Positions 25,616 through 34,042 of a stretch of 64,000 nucleotides of DNA are shown here, piece by piece. The position numbers were made by a program, and so were the translations under genes. This DNA is from Micrococcaceae bacterium Sec5.7 (GTDB taxonomy: Bacteria; Actinomycetota; Actinomycetes; Actinomycetales; Micrococcaceae), in the NCBI GenBank assembly GCA_039636785.1, contig CP144169.1, positions 3,720,001 to 3,784,000 on the forward strand, in the 5' to 3' direction. The notes below the pieces were generated by a model, which was not told the DNA's origin, did not search any database, and was given only the letters and a program-made list of their open reading frames with translations. Position 1 is the first letter of the stretch, and each line of letters begins with the position of its first letter.

Positions 25616-27268
25616 ATGTCCAAAGCCACCTCCGTGCGCGCCGCAGGAGAGGTCCTGACCCACCGCCAGACCGTCACCGTGATGGTGGGACTCATGCTCG
25701 GCATGTTCCTGTCATCGCTGGACCAGACCATCGTGTCCACCTCCATCTACACCATCGCCAACGACCTCGACGGGCTTTCCCTGCAGGCCTGGGCCACCAC
25801 CGCCTACCTCATCACGTCCACCGTAAGCACCCCGCTGTACGGCAAGCTGAGCGACATCTTCGGACGCCGCCCGCTGTACCTCGCCGCCATCCTGATCTTC
25901 CTGGCCGGTTCGCTGTATGCGGGCTCGGTGCACTCCATGACGGAGCTGGCAATCGCCCGCGGCGTCCAGGGCCTCGGCGCCGGCGGTCTGCTGGCCCTCG
26001 CCCTGACCATCATCGGCGACATCGTTGCACTGAAGGACCGGGCCAAATACCAGGGCTACTTCATGTCCGTCTTCGGCATCTCCTCGGTGCTGGGCCCGGT
26101 AGTGGGCGGTGCCTTCGCCGGCTCGGCCAACATTCTGGGCTTCGACGGCTGGCGCTGGGTGTTCTTCATCAACCTGCCCATCGGCCTGGCCGCGCTGACA
26201 GTGGTGTTCCTTTATCTGCATCTGCCCGCCAAGCACGTGAAGCAGAAGATCGACTACTGGGGCGCCGCGGCCATCACGCTGGCCATTGTGCCGCTGCTGC
26301 TCGTGGCCGAACAGGGCCGAAGCTGGGGCTGGACCTCCGTTGATTCTTTCCTCTGCTACGGCCTGGGCATCGTGGGCATCGTCTGGTTCCTGCTGGCTGA
26401 AAGGCACGCCGGCGACTACGCGCTGATCCCGCTGCGTCTCTTCAAAAACATCACCTTCGGGCTGTCCTCGCTGCTGAATTTCATCATCGGCATCGGCATG
26501 TTCGGCGCCATCGCCATGCTCCCCATGTACCTCCAACTGGTCAAGGGCCTCACCCCCACCGAGGCCGGCCTGATGATGATCACCTTCACCGTGGGTATCC
26601 TCTTCGGCTCCATCACCGCCGGACGCACCATCTCGGCGTCGGGCACGTACCGCATCTTCCCCATCCTGGGCACGGGAATCCTGACGGCTTCCGCCGTCGT
26701 GATGGGCCTATCGCTGGGCGCGGACACCGGGCTCTGGGTTCCCGGCCTGGTCGCGGTGTTCTTCGGCCTGGGGCTGGGCTTCTGCATGCAGCCGCTCACC
26801 CTCGCCATGCAGGTCTCCGTGCCGCCGAAGGACATGGGCGTGGGCACGTCCTCCGCCGCATTCTTCCGCTCCATGGGCGGCGCCGTAGGCACGGCCGTGT
26901 TCATCTCCATGCTCTTCAGCCTGGCCGCGGACAGGATCGCCACCGGTATGAAGGACGTGCTGCAGAACGCGGACTACCTGGCGGTCCTGCGCGATCCTTC
27001 CGTGGCAGCTGATCCCGCCAACGCCAAGCTCTACGAGTTCTTCGAGAAGGGCGCCTCCAACGACTCCCTCAACGACACTTCCTGGCTGCACACCGCCAAC
27101 AGCACCCTCACCCGGCCCATCACTGAAGGGTTTGCCCAGGCGGTGGACATCGTGATGCTCACGGCCGCTGTGCTCACGGGCATCGCGTTCCTGATCAGTT
27201 TCGCCCTGCCGAACAAGAAGCTCACGGATCCGAAGGCCGCCGCCCAGGAGTCCGTCCCGGCCCACTAG
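25616..27268 (+). CDS. DHA2-family MFS multidrug exporter (14 helices)
   Basis: The 550-residue length and about 14 hydrophobic helices match EmrB/QacA/LfrA-type drug-proton antiporters. The first helix carries SLDQTIVSTS, the conserved aspartate motif of this family, and the loop after helix 2 has the MFS motif GKLSDIFGRRPLY. Motif C-like sequence (GPVVGGAFAG) is in helix 5. It would pump lipophilic or cationic compounds outward. The gene is bracketed by two copies of palindrome family A. Confidence 0.9.
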   Translation: MSKATSVRAAGEVLTHRQTVTVMVGLMLGMFLSSLDQTIVSTSIYTIANDLDGLSLQAWATTAYLITSTVSTPLYGKLSDIFGRRPLYLAAILIFLAGSLYAGSVHSMTELAIARGVQGLGAGGLLALALTIIGDIVALKDRAKYQGYFMSVFGISSVLGPVVGGAFAGSANILGFDGWRWVFFINLPIGLAALTVVFLYLHLPAKHVKQKIDYWGAAAITLAIVPLLLVAEQGRSWGWTSVDSFLCYGLGIVGIVWFLLAERHAGDYALIPLRLFKNITFGLSSLLNFIIGIGMFGAIAMLPMYLQLVKGLTPTEAGLMMITFTVGILFGSITAGRTISASGTYRIFPILGTGILTASAVVMGLSLGADTGLWVPGLVAVFFGLGLGFCMQPLTLAMQVSVPPKDMGVGTSSAAFFRSMGGAVGTAVFISMLFSLAADRIATGMKDVLQNADYLAVLRDPSVAADPANAKLYEFFEKGASNDSLNDTSWLHTANSTLTRPITEGFAQAVDIVMLTAAVLTGIAFLISFALPNKKLTDPKAAAQESVPAH

Positions 27269-27305
27269 CTTTTCCGGCCGCTCGCCCCGCTGCGGGCTGC
27301 GCCCA

Positions 27306-27369
27306 CCGCCGAGGTGAGACTTCGCGCCCAAGTTCTAGAGAAACATGGGCGCCAAGTCTCACCTCGCGG
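27306..27369. repeat. Intergenic palindrome family A, copy 2
   Basis: 27306-27330 pairs with 27346-27369. The left arm is nearly identical to copy 1 (CCGCCGAGGTGAGACTTC start). The right arm supplies the stop codon of the broken reverse-strand gene (27359-27361), showing the element lies at, or inserted into, that gene's 3' end. It also follows the exporter stop by 38 bp. Confidence 0.88.
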
Positions 27370-28010
27370 CCCAGCCGCGGGACTGCAGCGCCCGGCGGAC
27401 CTTGTGGACGACGGCGGGACGCTCCCCTTTGAGGTCATCCTTGCACAACCGCACTTCCAACCACCCCAGCCGGTCCGTGGTGCCCGCTCTCCGGATGTCC
27501 CGCAGGTGCTGGCCTGGTTCACCATGATGGGCGCCGTCATACTGCAGGGACACCGAGTACTCCGGGTATGCCGCGTCAGGCCACAGTTCCGGTGCGCCGG
27601 CGCTTCCCCACACCACATGATTCAGCACCGGTTCCGGCAGGCCGGCCCGGACAATGGCAAGGCGCAGATGAGTCTCAGGCGGGGAATCGGCACCCACCCG
27701 GACCAGGCCAAGCGCCTCACGTGCTGTCCGGATGTTCCGGGCGCCGGGATGAGCGGCAAGGATCCCGCCCAGCGCCTGCACGGTGTCCCGCCACATTGGC
27801 CCGTTTCGGAATGCTCCCGCCCCGGGGGCGGGCCAGGTGGACCCGCCAGTCGTTTTCAGCCCAGGGCGGCAGGTGCGCACACCAGAGACGGGCCGCACTG
27901 AAGTGACACAGCACGCAGGAATCATCCAGCTCGGTGTACGCCCGCAGTGCGGTACTCCGGCGGCGTCGGAAGTGCCGACGGAAAAAGACCCGGAAGTCAG
28001 TGACAGGGGA
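27359..28010 (-). pseudogene. Broken DUF559/endonuclease-like gene
   Basis: Two reading frames carry consecutive parts of one protein. One frame (about 28010 to 27790) reads LDDSCVLCHFSAARLW and then LPPWAENDWRVHLARP. Another frame (about 27790 to 27359) reads REALGLVRVGADSPPETHLRL, NHVVW, then SLQYDGAHHGEPGQHLRDIRRA. As I recall, these are N- and C-terminal parts of a 280-320-residue actinobacterial protein with a restriction-endonuclease-like C-terminal domain (E..LR.....GLPEP...VW..G). The middle is missing and the frame shifts near 27790. The 717-bp open frame covering the whole stretch is therefore not an intact gene. The upstream end is approximate. Confidence 0.6.
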
Positions 28011-28110
28011 AGCTCGAGTCGTCGTATTCCCTCATTGTGGCGAGATTCCGGGGAACGCATTTTGGCTATCCACAATTAGCCATTCACTTCTCCTCCACAG
28101 GCCGCACCTG

Positions 28111-28175
28111 CCGCCGAGGTGAGACTTCGCGCCCATGTCTTTTAGAATCACGGGCGGCAACTCTCACCTCGGCGG
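28111..28175. repeat. Intergenic palindrome family A, copy 3
   Basis: 28111-28137 pairs with 28149-28175. The left arm matches copies 1 and 2 almost exactly; the right arm has drifted. It lies between the broken gene and the sugar symporter. Confidence 0.88.
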
Positions 28176-28351
28176 GAAATCACGACGGCGGGAGGCGCCG
28201 CCGTCGTCGTCCTCCTTTCCGTCACGCAACAGAGTGGATCGTCCGGGCGTGACGTGCCACACTGTTTAGCGCGTGCGCCGGCCAGCTGGCCGGTTTCCGA
28301 CGACAACGTCCGCACCGCAAAACCGAACCCACACATCCCAGAGGGAGTCCC

Positions 28352-29791
28352 ATGTCCACCGTCAAGGAGCAAACCACCGCCAAAATTCCCAAGCGGGTGA
28401 TCTGGCTGGCACTCGCGGGGGCTGTGGGCGGCTTCCTCTTCGGCTTCGACTCCTCGGTGGTAAACGGTGCCGTTGATGCCATCAAGGAAGAATTCGCGCT
28501 CAGTGAAGCCGTCACCGGGTTCGCCGTGGCCGTTGCCCTCCTTGGCTGTGCCGCCGGCGCCTACATGGCCGGAAAAGCAGCCGACCGCTGGGGCCGAATC
28601 CCGGCAATGAAGATCGGCGCGCTCCTGTTCCTGGTCAGCGCCATCGGCACCTGCTTCTCCTTCGGGGTCTGGGACCTGATCTTCTGGCGCCTGGTGGGTG
28701 GCCTGGGAATCGGCCTGGCCTCGGTCATTGCGCCGGCCTACATTTCGGAGATTTCCCCGCGGCAGGTCCGCGGACGCCTGGCCTCCCTGCAACAGCTGGC
28801 CATCACCACCGGCATCTTTGCCGCGCTCCTTTCGGACGCACTGTTTGCCACTACGGCCGGCGGGGCTGACCAGGCACTGTGGTTGGGCATTGAAGCCTGG
28901 CGCTGGATGTTCCTGGCCGCGGCCGTTCCGGCTGTGGTGTACGGCTGGATCGCCTTCACCTTGCCCGAGTCCCCGCGCTTCCTGGTGTTCCAGGGCAAGG
29001 ACGAGGAAGCCCGCAGAGTCTTCAACTCCATCGTGCCGGACGAGGACACCGACCGGCACATCCGCGAAATCCGGGATGCCATCCAGGAGGACAAGCTGGC
29101 CGGCCAGAAGGGCTCGCTCCGGGGCAGGACCTTCGGACTGCAGGCCGTGGTGTGGGTGGGCATCACGCTCTCGGTGCTGCAGCAGTTCGTTGGCATCAAC
29201 GTGATTTTCTACTACTCCACCACGCTGTGGAAGGCTGTGGGCTTCGAGGAGAAGGACTCGCTCACCATCTCGGTGGCCACTGCGATTACCAACATCCTGG
29301 TGACACTTGTGGCCATCGCGCTGGTGGACCGGATCGGCAGGCGGCCCATTCTCCTGACCGGCTCCATCGGCATGGCAGCCTCGCTCGGCACCATGGCCCT
29401 GGCGTTCTCCTCCGCTGTGGGATCCGGCCCGGATATCTCGCTGCCCGGCGCCTGGGGGCCCGTGGCACTTGTGGCCGCCAACGTGTTTGTCATCAGCTTC
29501 GGTGCATCGTGGGGCCCGCTGGTATGGGTGCTCCTTGGCGAGATCTTCCCGTCAAGGATCCGTGCGCGCGCTCTGGGCCTGGCCGCAGCTGCCCAGTGGA
29601 TCGCCAACTTCGCCATCACGCTGAGCTTCCCCGCCATGGCGTCAGCTTCTCTGCCCCTGACCTATGCCATGTACGCACTCTTCGCGGCGGCGTCGTTCTT
29701 CTTTGTGTTCTACAAGGTGCCGGAGACCAACGGCATGTCCCTGGAGCAGGCAGAAACACTGTTCGTCAAGAAGGGCTCCGCCAGGATCTAG
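28352..29791 (+). CDS. Sugar-proton symporter, MFS sugar-porter family
   Basis: The 479 residues have the sugar-porter signatures: FGFDSSVVNGA in helix 1, an RGRL motif after helix 4, PESPRFL at the end of the N-terminal half, and QQFVGINVIFYYS in helix 7, where the QQ and N residues bind sugar. The segment GRRP repeats the pattern in the C-terminal half. It should import a monosaccharide such as glucose, galactose, arabinose or xylose with H+. ATG 28352 follows AGAGGGAG. The gene stands alone after palindrome A copy 3. Confidence 0.9.
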   Translation: MSTVKEQTTAKIPKRVIWLALAGAVGGFLFGFDSSVVNGAVDAIKEEFALSEAVTGFAVAVALLGCAAGAYMAGKAADRWGRIPAMKIGALLFLVSAIGTCFSFGVWDLIFWRLVGGLGIGLASVIAPAYISEISPRQVRGRLASLQQLAITTGIFAALLSDALFATTAGGADQALWLGIEAWRWMFLAAAVPAVVYGWIAFTLPESPRFLVFQGKDEEARRVFNSIVPDEDTDRHIREIRDAIQEDKLAGQKGSLRGRTFGLQAVVWVGITLSVLQQFVGINVIFYYSTTLWKAVGFEEKDSLTISVATAITNILVTLVAIALVDRIGRRPILLTGSIGMAASLGTMALAFSSAVGSGPDISLPGAWGPVALVAANVFVISFGASWGPLVWVLLGEIFPSRIRARALGLAAAAQWIANFAITLSFPAMASASLPLTYAMYALFAAASFFFVFYKVPETNGMSLEQAETLFVKKGSARI

Positions 29792-29864
29792 ACCGCCCCT
29801 CGGCCCCGAACAGCATCCCGGGCTGGAGCGCCGAGGTGCGACGACGGCGGCTCCGCTGCGGAAA

Positions 29865-30452
29865 TCAGAGTTTGAGCTTCATGCCCTCATGGCTGGCCGC
29901 AAAGCCAAGCCGTTCGTAGAAGCGGTGGGCATCCACGCGGGACTTGTCCGTGGTGAGCTGCATCAGTGTGCAACCGCGGCTCCGCGACTCCCCGATGGCC
30001 CACTGCACCATGGCAGCGCCAACGCCCCGGCCCCTCAATGCGCCGGATACCCTGACGGCTTCGATCTGCGAGCGCCAGGATCCGCGGCGCGATAACCCTG
30101 GCAGGAAACTCAGCTGGAAAGTGGCCACCACGGAGCTGCCTCCCGCGCCTGCGGGTACCAGCTCGCCCACCAGCAGCAGGTGAGCCGGATCAGCGTCGAT
30201 CGCCTCAAAGGCATCTGCGTACGGTGCGAGCTCCGAAAGATCCTCGCGCGCGGCGCCTAGCTGGTCATCAGCCAACAGCTGAAGGATCGCGGGCAGATCC
30301 GCGGAGTCCTCGCGAGTGGCGCCGAGCTGATCGTCGGCGAGAAGCCGGACGACGTCCGGTAGATCCGACCGCCGCGCGGGGCGCAGGCGGAACGTACCGC
30401 CGTCGACGTCGAAAGCCAGCAAGGGGGTCCGGGCACCAGAGTCTTGGGTCAC
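29865..30452 (-). CDS. GNAT N-acetyltransferase with an internal 22-residue tandem duplication
   Basis: The 195-residue enzyme has the acetyl-CoA motif RGRGVG at 140-145 and a C-terminal RFYERLGF typical of the fold. Residues 30-51 and 52-73 are tandem copies (15 of 22 identical, both containing LLADDQLGA), so the alpha1-alpha2 region is longer than usual. The frame continues upstream to 30656, but GTG 30452 starts the domain properly. The substrate is unknown. It diverges from the APC permease gene. Confidence 0.85.
   Translation of the reverse strand: MTQDSGARTPLLAFDVDGGTFRLRPARRSDLPDVVRLLADDQLGATREDSADLPAILQLLADDQLGAAREDLSELAPYADAFEAIDADPAHLLLVGELVPAGAGGSSVVATFQLSFLPGLSRRGSWRSQIEAVRVSGALRGRGVGAAMVQWAIGESRSRGCTLMQLTTDKSRVDAHRFYERLGFAASHEGMKLKL
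30234..30365. repeat. 66-bp tandem duplication inside the GNAT gene
   Basis: 30234-30299 and 30300-30365 encode the two 22-residue copies. At the DNA level they agree at about two thirds of positions, so the event is not recent. Confidence 0.75.
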
Positions 30453-30589
30453 CCGAAAAGCATGCCACAGTGTCCGGCTGGCCGTCGGTGGTTTGAGTGT
30501 CCGTGGCATTGCTCCGGAGAGGGTACGGTGGAAACGCTGATTTGTAACCGCCGTCACTCCGGAGGCGGACCTCACGAAGGATTCTATTG

Positions 30590-32050
30590 ATGTCTGAGCA
30601 GACAACCACGGGGCAGAGAACTGCCTCCAGCCGGGACAGCGAACCCCACCTTGCACGTTCGCTGAGCAACCGGCACATCCAGCTTCTGGCGATCGGCGGC
30701 GCCATCGGCACCGGCCTGTTCATGGGCTCCGGCAAGACCATTTCGGTGGCCGGCCCGTCCGTGATTTTTGTGTACATGATCATCGGCTTCATGCTGTTCT
30801 TCGTGATGCGCGCCATGGGCCAGCTGCTGCTGTCCAACCTGAACTACAAGTCGTTCAGCGATTTCGCCGGCGACCTCCTGGGCCCCTGGGCCGGCTTCTT
30901 CACCGGCTGGACCTACTGGTTCTGCTGGGTGGTCACCGGTGTGGCGGACGTTATTGCCATTGCCGGCTACGCGAATGAACTCTGGCCGGGCATCCAGCTG
31001 TGGGTCCCGGGCATTGCGACCATTGTGATCCTGCTGTTGCTGAACCTGCCCACCGTCAAGGCATTCGGCGAAACCGAGTTCTGGTTCGCGCTGATCAAGA
31101 TCGTTGCCATCGTGGCGCTCATTGCGGTCGGCCTGGTGATGATCTTCACGGGCTTCAAGTCCGAGGCCGGCGCCGCCGCGTTCAGCAACCTCTGGAGCCA
31201 TGGCGGCTTCTTCCCCAAGGAATTCATGGGCTTTGTGGCCGGATTCCAGATCGCCGTCTTCGCGTTTGTTGGCATTGAACTGGTGGGTACGGCAGCCGCC
31301 GAGACCAAGAACCCGGAGCACAACCTGCCCCGCGCCATCAACGCCATTCCGCTGCGCGTCATGCTGTTCTACGTGGGCGCCCTCATCATCCTGATGGCCG
31401 TCACGCCGTGGACCGAGTTCAAGGCCGGCCACAGCCCGTTCATCGGGATGTTCTCGCTTGCCGGCCTCGGCATGGCAGCCATGGTGGTCAACCTGGTAGT
31501 GCTGACCTCGGCGATGTCCTCAGCCAACTCAGGCATCTACTCCACCTCGCGCATGGTATTCGGCCTGGCGAACGACGGCGATGCCCCCAAGGTCTTCGGC
31601 CGCCTGTCCAGCCGCAAGGTCCCGCAGAACGCCCTGTTCCTGTCCTGCGTGCTCTTGCTTGCCGGCATTGCCCTGATTTACGCGGGCAAGGACGTCGGGG
31701 TGGCGTTCGACATGGTCACCACCGTGTCCGCCGTCTGCTTCATGTTCGTGTGGAGCATCATCCTGGCCAGCTATCTGGTCTTCCGGAAGCGCCGCCCGGA
31801 GCTGCACAACGCGTCGACGTTCAAGATGCCCGGCGGCATTCCCATGGTCTGGGTGGTGTTTGCCTTCTTCGCGTTCCTCATCTGGGCACTGACTACGCAA
31901 CCGGACACGCTCACGGCACTGCTGGTGACGCCCATCTGGTTCGCTGTGCTGGGCATTGCCTACGCAATCGTCCGCCGCACGCCGCTGCATCAGGCGCGCG
32001 TGGCGGAATGGAAGGCAATGGCCGACGCCGAAACGGCCTTGGTCAGCTAG
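30590..32050 (+). CDS. APC-family amino acid permease, CycA/D-serine-alanine-glycine type
   Basis: The 486-residue, roughly 12-helix permease begins with the family motif [16 protein letters not shown] in helix 1 and has the conserved helix 6 segment FVGIELVGTAAAETKNPE. The overall pattern resembles CycA-type carriers for D-alanine, D-serine and glycine. The substrate is inferred from resemblance only. ATG 30590 follows GAAGG; the TTG just before it is less likely. A Rho-independent terminator follows at 32222-32265. Confidence 0.85.
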   Translation: MSEQTTTGQRTASSRDSEPHLARSLSNRHIQLLAIGGAIGTGLFMGSGKTISVAGPSVIFVYMIIGFMLFFVMRAMGQLLLSNLNYKSFSDFAGDLLGPWAGFFTGWTYWFCWVVTGVADVIAIAGYANELWPGIQLWVPGIATIVILLLLNLPTVKAFGETEFWFALIKIVAIVALIAVGLVMIFTGFKSEAGAAAFSNLWSHGGFFPKEFMGFVAGFQIAVFAFVGIELVGTAAAETKNPEHNLPRAINAIPLRVMLFYVGALIILMAVTPWTEFKAGHSPFIGMFSLAGLGMAAMVVNLVVLTSAMSSANSGIYSTSRMVFGLANDGDAPKVFGRLSSRKVPQNALFLSCVLLLAGIALIYAGKDVGVAFDMVTTVSAVCFMFVWSIILASYLVFRKRRPELHNASTFKMPGGIPMVWVVFAFFAFLIWALTTQPDTLTALLVTPIWFAVLGIAYAIVRRTPLHQARVAEWKAMADAETALVS

Positions 32051-32221
32051 GTTCCGGCTGTTTTCGCGGAGTGTCAAGAACCGGTGAAGCGGGGTTGTTG
32101 GCGCTCTAGGTTATTGACAGGGTTTATTGGCAGTTTGCCGTATCGATCCCGTATTGACGACGTTGCCCGGCGGGCTACGCCGCCGCACTTTGGCCGTCAT
32201 CTGACGACTTACAGGCTGGAA

Positions 32222-32265
32222 GGCAGGGACCGGGCAGTTCGCCTGGTCCCTGCCATTTAATTATT
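32222..32265 (+). terminator. Rho-independent terminator after APC permease
   Basis: GGCAGGGACC (32222-32231) pairs with GGTCCCTGCC (32245-32254), followed by ATTTAATTATT. The 3' arm plus tail is partly repeated at 32272-32286, a small duplication. It is about 170 bp after the permease stop; the intervening 32051-32221 holds no gene I can support and could carry a 3' RNA. Confidence 0.85.
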
Positions 32266-32282
32266 CGCCCCGTCCCTGCCAT

Positions 32283-33122
32283 TTAACAGTCAAATATTGC
32301 CCCGGCAACGCTCTTTGGAGGATTCCTACATTGTGGGCCCCTGTGGCCCTCGAGCAATGCGCGGCTGGACCGGCCGGGCTCAGGCGGCGACATTCGTGTC
32401 AAGAATGCCAGGGTTCTGGTCCAGGCGTCGGCCGTAGCGCCGGCGTTGTACGTCCAGTCGTTGGTGTCGTTGAAGAAAGCGTGTCCGGTCCCGGGGTACA
32501 CGACAGCGTTGAAATCCACACCGGCGGCGGTCATCCGGGCTTCCAGCTCCGGCAGCTTGTCTGTGAGGGCTTTGTCGTTCTCGCCATAGAAGGCGAGGAC
32601 GGGGCAGCTGATGTTGCGGAGCTTTTCGTCGGAGAAATCGGCGTGTCCGTAGAACGGTATGGCGGCCCGCAGCCGGGGTTCCTGCGTTGCCAACGAGAAG
32701 CTATAGGTTCCGCCGAAGCAGAAGCCAGCGACCGCCACTCGCCCGGCGACGGCCGGAATGCCGTTGAGGTGGTCGAAGCAGGCCTGGACGGCCGCGTTGG
32801 TCCGTGCCGCGAAGTCAGGTGCATGGAGCGGCGCCATGACTTCCCGGAGCTTCGGCTGGGCTTTGCTGCGCTGCTGCGGATCGAAAAGAGACGCCTGAAG
32901 TTCCTTGGCAAGTTCGGGAGTCATGGCCGTATCCGCCAACAGGTTCGGCGCCAGAACCAGGTAACCCTCTGCCGCGAACCGGTCAGCGACGTCCCTGGTG
33001 TGGTCCACGAGGCCCCACACTTCATGGATCACGATCAGGGCTCCCCTGGGCCGGCCCGCGGGTTCGCTGACATAGGCCTGAACGGGGGTTTCGGCGTTTC
33101 CGATCGTCATCATGTTTCCCAT
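32283..33122 (-). CDS. Dienelactone hydrolase family protein
   Basis: The 279-residue alpha/beta hydrolase has the dienelactone-hydrolase triad: C135 in GFCFGG, D183 in ENDKAL and H214 in GTGHAFF, with the supporting E34 in IHEVWG. It should hydrolyse dienelactones or similar lactones. The start is not certain: ATG 33122 gives MGN, while ATG 33113 follows a GGGA site and is a good alternative. The frame continues to 33557 but that part lies over the next gene. The C-terminus is 30-35 residues longer than usual and arginine-rich. Confidence 0.85.
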   Translation of the reverse strand: MGNMMTIGNAETPVQAYVSEPAGRPRGALIVIHEVWGLVDHTRDVADRFAAEGYLVLAPNLLADTAMTPELAKELQASLFDPQQRSKAQPKLREVMAPLHAPDFAARTNAAVQACFDHLNGIPAVAGRVAVAGFCFGGTYSFSLATQEPRLRAAIPFYGHADFSDEKLRNISCPVLAFYGENDKALTDKLPELEARMTAAGVDFNAVVYPGTGHAFFNDTNDWTYNAGATADAWTRTLAFLTRMSPPEPGRSSRALLEGHRGPQCRNPPKSVAGAIFDC

Positions 33123-33168
33123 GCATCCCGGCTTTGCACAGGGTTCGCGGCAGTGAACCAGGCCCGGT

Positions 33169-33873
33169 TCATACCGTCCGGTCGACGGCGGCAAGAATCG
33201 CCGCGCCGAGCTCCGCCGGCCTGGTGAACTGGGGCCAGTGACCGGTGGGCAGGTCCACGTACTCGACGTCGTGAATGCGTGCGAGCTCCGCCACGTACGG
33301 GTGGCCGGCCTCGATCCACTCGGTGAGCAGGGCAGACGGGAACTCGCAGGCAATGACTGTGGCCGGGACGTCGTAGCGGCGCTCATCGTGGAGTTGCTGC
33401 TGGTCCTGCGCCACGCCCCGCGGCTGCGGGATGGCGCGGGCACGGAACGCGGCCCGCAACTCCTCGTCCAAATCGACGAGGTCGGCCTCCTCGAAGCCGT
33501 CCCACGGCGGCAGCGGCACGTCGTCCCCCTCGGCCGGGAGCTCATCGTTGATGACACCGCCGTCGGCGAGTGGACCGCTGTCCACGTACACGGCGCGGGC
33601 CACGCGATCCGGACGCGCGTCCACGGCTCCGTAGATGATGGCGCCGCCGCCGGAATGGCCGACCAGAACCACCTGACCGCTTATGGTGTCGACCGCCGCC
33701 GCCACAGCGTCGATGTGGTCACGCAGCCCGATGCCGGCCCGCGGCGCATCAGCCGCTTCCAGCCCTGGCAGCGTGAGCGGGAGGACCCGATGCCCCGCCG
33801 CGACGAGCGGTGGCGTGACCTCAGACCATGACGACGCGTCCAACCAGAACCCGGGAACCAGGATGATGTCCAT
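33169..33873 (-). CDS. Alpha/beta hydrolase
   Basis: The 234 residues follow the small alpha/beta-hydrolase plan: oxyanion-loop LVPGFWLDASSW near the N-terminus, nucleophile S74 in GHSGGG, and a histidine in LPTGHWPQF near residue 212. It resembles short esterases related to EstA or salicylate esterase-like proteins. No substrate can be assigned. It lies 46 bp upstream of the dienelactone hydrolase on the same strand, so the two may share a transcript. Confidence 0.85.
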   Translation of the reverse strand: MDIILVPGFWLDASSWSEVTPPLVAAGHRVLPLTLPGLEAADAPRAGIGLRDHIDAVAAAVDTISGQVVLVGHSGGGAIIYGAVDARPDRVARAVYVDSGPLADGGVINDELPAEGDDVPLPPWDGFEEADLVDLDEELRAAFRARAIPQPRGVAQDQQQLHDERRYDVPATVIACEFPSALLTEWIEAGHPYVAELARIHDVEYVDLPTGHWPQFTRPAELGAAILAAVDRTV

Positions 33874-33993
33874 GACGGTACCCTACGCCGCCCTGCCAGA
33901 ACGCGGAACCCGCCCCGGCCCGGTTTTTCAGATAAGTACATGACCCCGATGAGTCACGGAACCCGCCCTTAAACGACGCCAACGACTTCAACG

Positions 33994-34028
33994 ACGACGC
34001 CGGACCCCAGGTTGAGTTCCGGCGTCGT
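33994..34028 (-). terminator. Hairpin after mtlD
   Basis: ACGACGCCGGA (33994-34004) pairs with TCCGGCGTCGT (34018-34028), ending the mannitol operon 15 bp after the mtlD stop on the minus strand. Confidence 0.75.
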
Positions 34029-34042
34029 GCGCTAACGGGCGG

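Noticed and set aside
27359..28075. Intact 238-residue gene
   Set aside because: The N-terminal third has no protein-like pattern, while the correct continuation is in another frame, so it is treated as a pseudogene.
29797..29836. Terminator hairpin between the sugar symporter and the GNAT gene
   Set aside because: Only seven-base arms with a loop of over 20 bases; too weak to list as a feature.
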